Source: a virus
DNA length: 45,994 nt
Virus record (IMG/VR): IMGVR_UViG_3300022208_000001
Span: 1-45,994 of that record
Reading direction: 5' to 3' (one strand)
Position 1 is the first letter of the stretch. Each line of letters opens with the position of its first letter. The notes beneath the pieces are model-generated. The model saw only the letters and a list, made by a program, of their open reading frames with translations, made no database searches and was not told the origin of the DNA. Shown here one piece after another: positions 43,610-45,994 of the stretch. The position numbers were made by a program, and so were the translations under genes.

Positions 43610-45994
43610 AAAAATTAGTAACATTAATATTTATATTAAGTTGTTTTTTTGCAAAAAGTCAAGAATTTAATGAAATTTATTTGCGTGAAAAAGCAGTATT
43701 AAAAGACAGTACAGTAACATCATGGTTCTCTGATACATTGACAAACAAAGCGCATGTACGATATTATTTTGGGGCGACTTTTGTAGATAGTGCGGCAAAT
43801 TTGGCGGATACTACTTGGGTGCGTAATGAGATACAGGATAGTATTGATAATATCAATACAATAAAAATTATAACCGATACTATAATATCAACAGTTTTAA
43901 TTTTGAATGATAGTATATTAAAAGCAGCAACATCAGGAGATACGATATTAACAAAAGAAACAGCCGACGAATTATATATACAACTTGGCGGAGTATTAGG
44001 GAACGATAATGAGATATTAATGTCCGATGGCTCAGGAGGAACTAAGACAAGTACGAATTTAGAATTCGACGGCAAAACATTAATATTAAATAGTAATACA
44101 ACTGACAAAGGCGTATACATTGGCGATTCAGCAGGATATGGAGTTAATACAGCAAGTGATGGTTGGAATGTAGCTATAGGATATAGCGCAGGTCATTCAA
44201 TGTATGAAGATTACAATAATGTATTGATCGGATATAAAACAGGATATTTAAATAATGGAGGGTGGCAAAATACATTTGTAGGTACCAGAGCAGGGCAAAA
44301 TAATATAACCGGAGACAATAACTCATTTTTTGGCAATCAGGCTGGCTATAGCAACGCTGCAAGTAATAATTCTTTTTTTGGATTTCAAGCAGGATATACA
44401 AATTCAACAGGGGAGCGTAATGTATTAATAGGAACCGAAGCGGGATATTTAAATAGCACTGGTTCAAATAATACATTTATAGGAGATGGTGCGGGTAGAG
44501 CAAATACGAACTCGTATAATGTATTTGTAGGGTATCAGGCAGGTTATGCAAATACAACAGGCACACGCAATGCTTATATTGGTTATAATAGTATGAGTGC
44601 AAATTCGACAGGGTCGTATAATACTGCTTTTGGGTATTTAACTGGAAATAGCAATTTAACAGGTTCGTATAATATATTTTTAGGATATAACGCTGGTTAT
44701 AATGAAACTGGCTCAAATATGTTATATATAGAAAATACAGATGCGAATAAATATAATGCATTAATTTGGGGTGATTTTGCAAATGATTCAATACGATTAA
44801 ACGCCTCGGTTAGAGTAAGAGACAGTTTATTTAATGCAAGATTCAGAGATGATGAAATTATTGTTCATTCTGTATCAGATTTACCGGCTGCAGTTGCAGG
44901 AAGAATTACATTATTGGCATGTAAAGATTATGTATTTGATTGTGATACAGTGTTTTTAACAGACACATTAGTTTTTGGAGACGATACAAAAATAAATTTA
45001 GCGATAATCAAAACATCAAAACCTATAATTGTTGATGAGGGGGCGGACATATATCAATCAGATATAATATATACCGGTACAGACAGTTTATTTATATCCG
45101 CAGATTTTGGATATAAAATTATAAGATTAGATAGAGTTGATATAGAAAGTGCCGGCAAAGTATTTGGCATTTCGACGTCAAGCGCTTATGGTACATTAAT
45201 CATGAATAGTACCTCTATTTATAATGCAACGATATTAGGCACAATAATAAATGCAGGTGCTTTAATTTCTAATTTTCGGGCGACAGGTTTTGATAATGGA
45301 TTCCAATTTATTGATAATAGTCCTATTTCGATTACAATAAGTTCATTTTTAGAAGGGAATAATACAGCTAATTGTATATTTTTAGATTTTTCAGGCACAC
45401 AATCAAGTATAGATATTTCATTTACAGATGCAACGCCTAAATTAAACGAACATATATTTAATTTTGATGCTGCAATAACTGCCGAAAGCGTGAAGGTAAT
45501 AGGCGGAGGTGCAATACTGACAGAATCTGGTGTATCTTTTGCAAATATATTTGAATCAGGGAGTTTGACTCAAGAAGATAACGGAATAAATTTTGATAAT
45601 TACACAAATCTTGCTAGCTCAACAGCATTGCAATATTCGAGTTTTACGGGCGGCACATCAACTACAACGATTACACTAGATAATACACCGTATAAAATCG
45701 TTGCAACTTGGGTTGAAGGATTGACTGAACGATTTAGTTTTAATGCAAACGGGCGAATAACTTATATAAGCGAAGAAACACGCCGGTTTCACGTAGGAGG
45801 GATGGCAACTATTGACCCTGCCTCGGCAGCAGCAGCAAGTTTCAGAATCCTAGTTGCAAAAAACGGAACTGTAATCCGTCCTGGCAATGCTACAAATATA
45901 GCAGGAGGAGTAACGGAAAGCGTAAATGTTGGGGTTATGACACAATTAGCAAAAGATGATTATATTGAATTATATATTGAAAGGATAGCGGGTG
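43606..45994 (+). CDS. Large tail fibre with signal peptide and YadA-head-like repeats
   Basis: 796 residues in this window, 812 after joining to 1-177. N-terminus MKKLVTLIFILSCFFAKSQ is a signal peptide (cleavage before Gln19, or lipoprotein processing at Cys13), unusual for a phage fibre. Residues about 188-370 carry 11 units of the type xxxGxxAGYxNxTGxxN (for example NNTFIGDGAGRANTNS, NVFVGYQAGYANTTGTRN), the left-handed beta-roll repeat of YadA-like heads. A mixed beta region and a jelly-roll end (ERFSFNANGRITYISEETRR) follow. No stop lies in the frame, so it crosses the contig end. Confidence 0.85.
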   Translation, partial: MKKLVTLIFILSCFFAKSQEFNEIYLREKAVLKDSTVTSWFSDTLTNKAHVRYYFGATFVDSAANLADTTWVRNEIQDSIDNINTIKIITDTIISTVLILNDSILKAATSGDTILTKETADELYIQLGGVLGNDNEILMSDGSGGTKTSTNLEFDGKTLILNSNTTDKGVYIGDSAGYGVNTASDGWNVAIGYSAGHSMYEDYNNVLIGYKTGYLNNGGWQNTFVGTRAGQNNITGDNNSFFGNQAGYSNAASNNSFFGFQAGYTNSTGERNVLIGTEAGYLNSTGSNNTFIGDGAGRANTNSYNVFVGYQAGYANTTGTRNAYIGYNSMSANSTGSYNTAFGYLTGNSNLTGSYNIFLGYNAGYNETGSNMLYIENTDANKYNALIWGDFANDSIRLNASVRVRDSLFNARFRDDEIIVHSVSDLPAAVAGRITLLACKDYVFDCDTVFLTDTLVFGDDTKINLAIIKTSKPIIVDEGADIYQSDIIYTGTDSLFISADFGYKIIRLDRVDIESAGKVFGISTSSAYGTLIMNSTSIYNATILGTIINAGALISNFRATGFDNGFQFIDNSPISITISSFLEGNNTANCIFLDFSGTQSSIDISFTDATPKLNEHIFNFDAAITAESVKVIGGGAILTESGVSFANIFESGSLTQEDNGINFDNYTNLASSTALQYSSFTGGTSTTTITLDNTPYKIVATWVEGLTERFSFNANGRITYISEETRRFHVGGMATIDPASAAAASFRILVAKNGTVIRPGNATNIAGGVTESVNVGVMTQLAKDDYIELYIERIAG
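45868..45994. repeat. Terminal redundancy, right copy
   Basis: Identical to 1-127; see that entry. Annotate the circular sequence without it to avoid double-counting. Confidence 0.93.

Noticed and set aside
44174-44791. Two minus-strand ORFs inside the fibre gene
   Set aside because: They are antisense shadows of the repeat region; the Tyr/Leu-rich translation mirrors the Gly/Asn/Tyr codons of the plus-strand repeats.
1-45994. Mu-like transposable or integrating prophage
   Set aside because: Despite several Mu-type head and tail families, no transposase (MuA/MuB), integrase or attachment site could be found anywhere in the window.

Overview
The window is the complete genome of a contractile-tailed (Mu-like myovirus morphology) phage of a Bacteroidota host. 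Its last 127 bases repeat its first 127 exactly, so the contig closes into a circle of 45,867 bp and the fibre gene at 43606 runs across the join to position 177. Host assignment rests on four things. The DNA is strongly AT-rich. Gene starts have A-rich leaders without Shine-Dalgarno sites. Many promoters match the Bacteroidota form (TTTG or TTG, about 20 nt, then TAnnTTTG). Two signal peptides end in the alanine/serine-then-glutamine form typical of that phylum (ANA|Q, AKS|Q).

Layout on the circle: 1-2517 holds the fibre end, an accessory fibre-type protein and a lysis cassette (CHAP/TIGR02594-type endolysin, holin, spanin-like protein). 2589-4128 (minus strand) holds small accessory genes and an HTH regulator that faces the early genes across a divergent promoter. 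4253-7601 is a recombination module (DUF1351-like, RecT-like annealing protein, MBL-fold nuclease candidate, NinB-like, NinG-like). 7683-19044 is a mosaic of about 30 small genes with the replication core in its middle (replisome organizer carrying a candidate origin, DnaC-like loader), a methyltransferase and a nucleotidyltransferase-fold protein. 19041-22775 is one tightly overlapping unit: ParB-like protein, radical SAM enzyme, small and large terminase. 22816-25494 holds a DUF6046-like baseplate protein and small genes. 25507-25951 (minus) holds two small HTH repressor candidates divergent from the head operon. 26086-36298 holds the gp36-like protein, portal, displaced baseplate genes (J-like, gp48-like), a fibre, a minus-strand outer-membrane moron, then Mu F-like, G-like, tail terminator, protease, decoration and capsid genes. 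36335-45994 holds the sheath, tube, a chaperone pair joined by a -1 frameshift, tape measure, hub, spike, gp25-like, LysM-like and fibre genes.

No integrase, transposase, reverse transcriptase, tRNA gene or CRISPR array was seen. The lifestyle is unclear: repressor-like genes are present but no known integration machinery.

The observations most worth checking are these. (1) A 234-bp gapless duplicated intergenic cassette precedes both the endolysin and the tail-chaperone gene and brackets the 8.1-kb tail/receptor module. (2) Four ATGA-N6-TCAT operators (CRP-like architecture) sit at helically phased distances from five predicted promoters. (3) A cobalamin-type radical SAM enzyme and a ParB-like protein are translationally coupled in the packaging operon. 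(4) A candidate replication origin of paired inverted iterons lies inside the replisome organizer gene, and its half-sites recur as a perfect palindrome at the chaperone frameshift site. (5) A signal-peptide-bearing fibre and an outer-membrane moron are both present.
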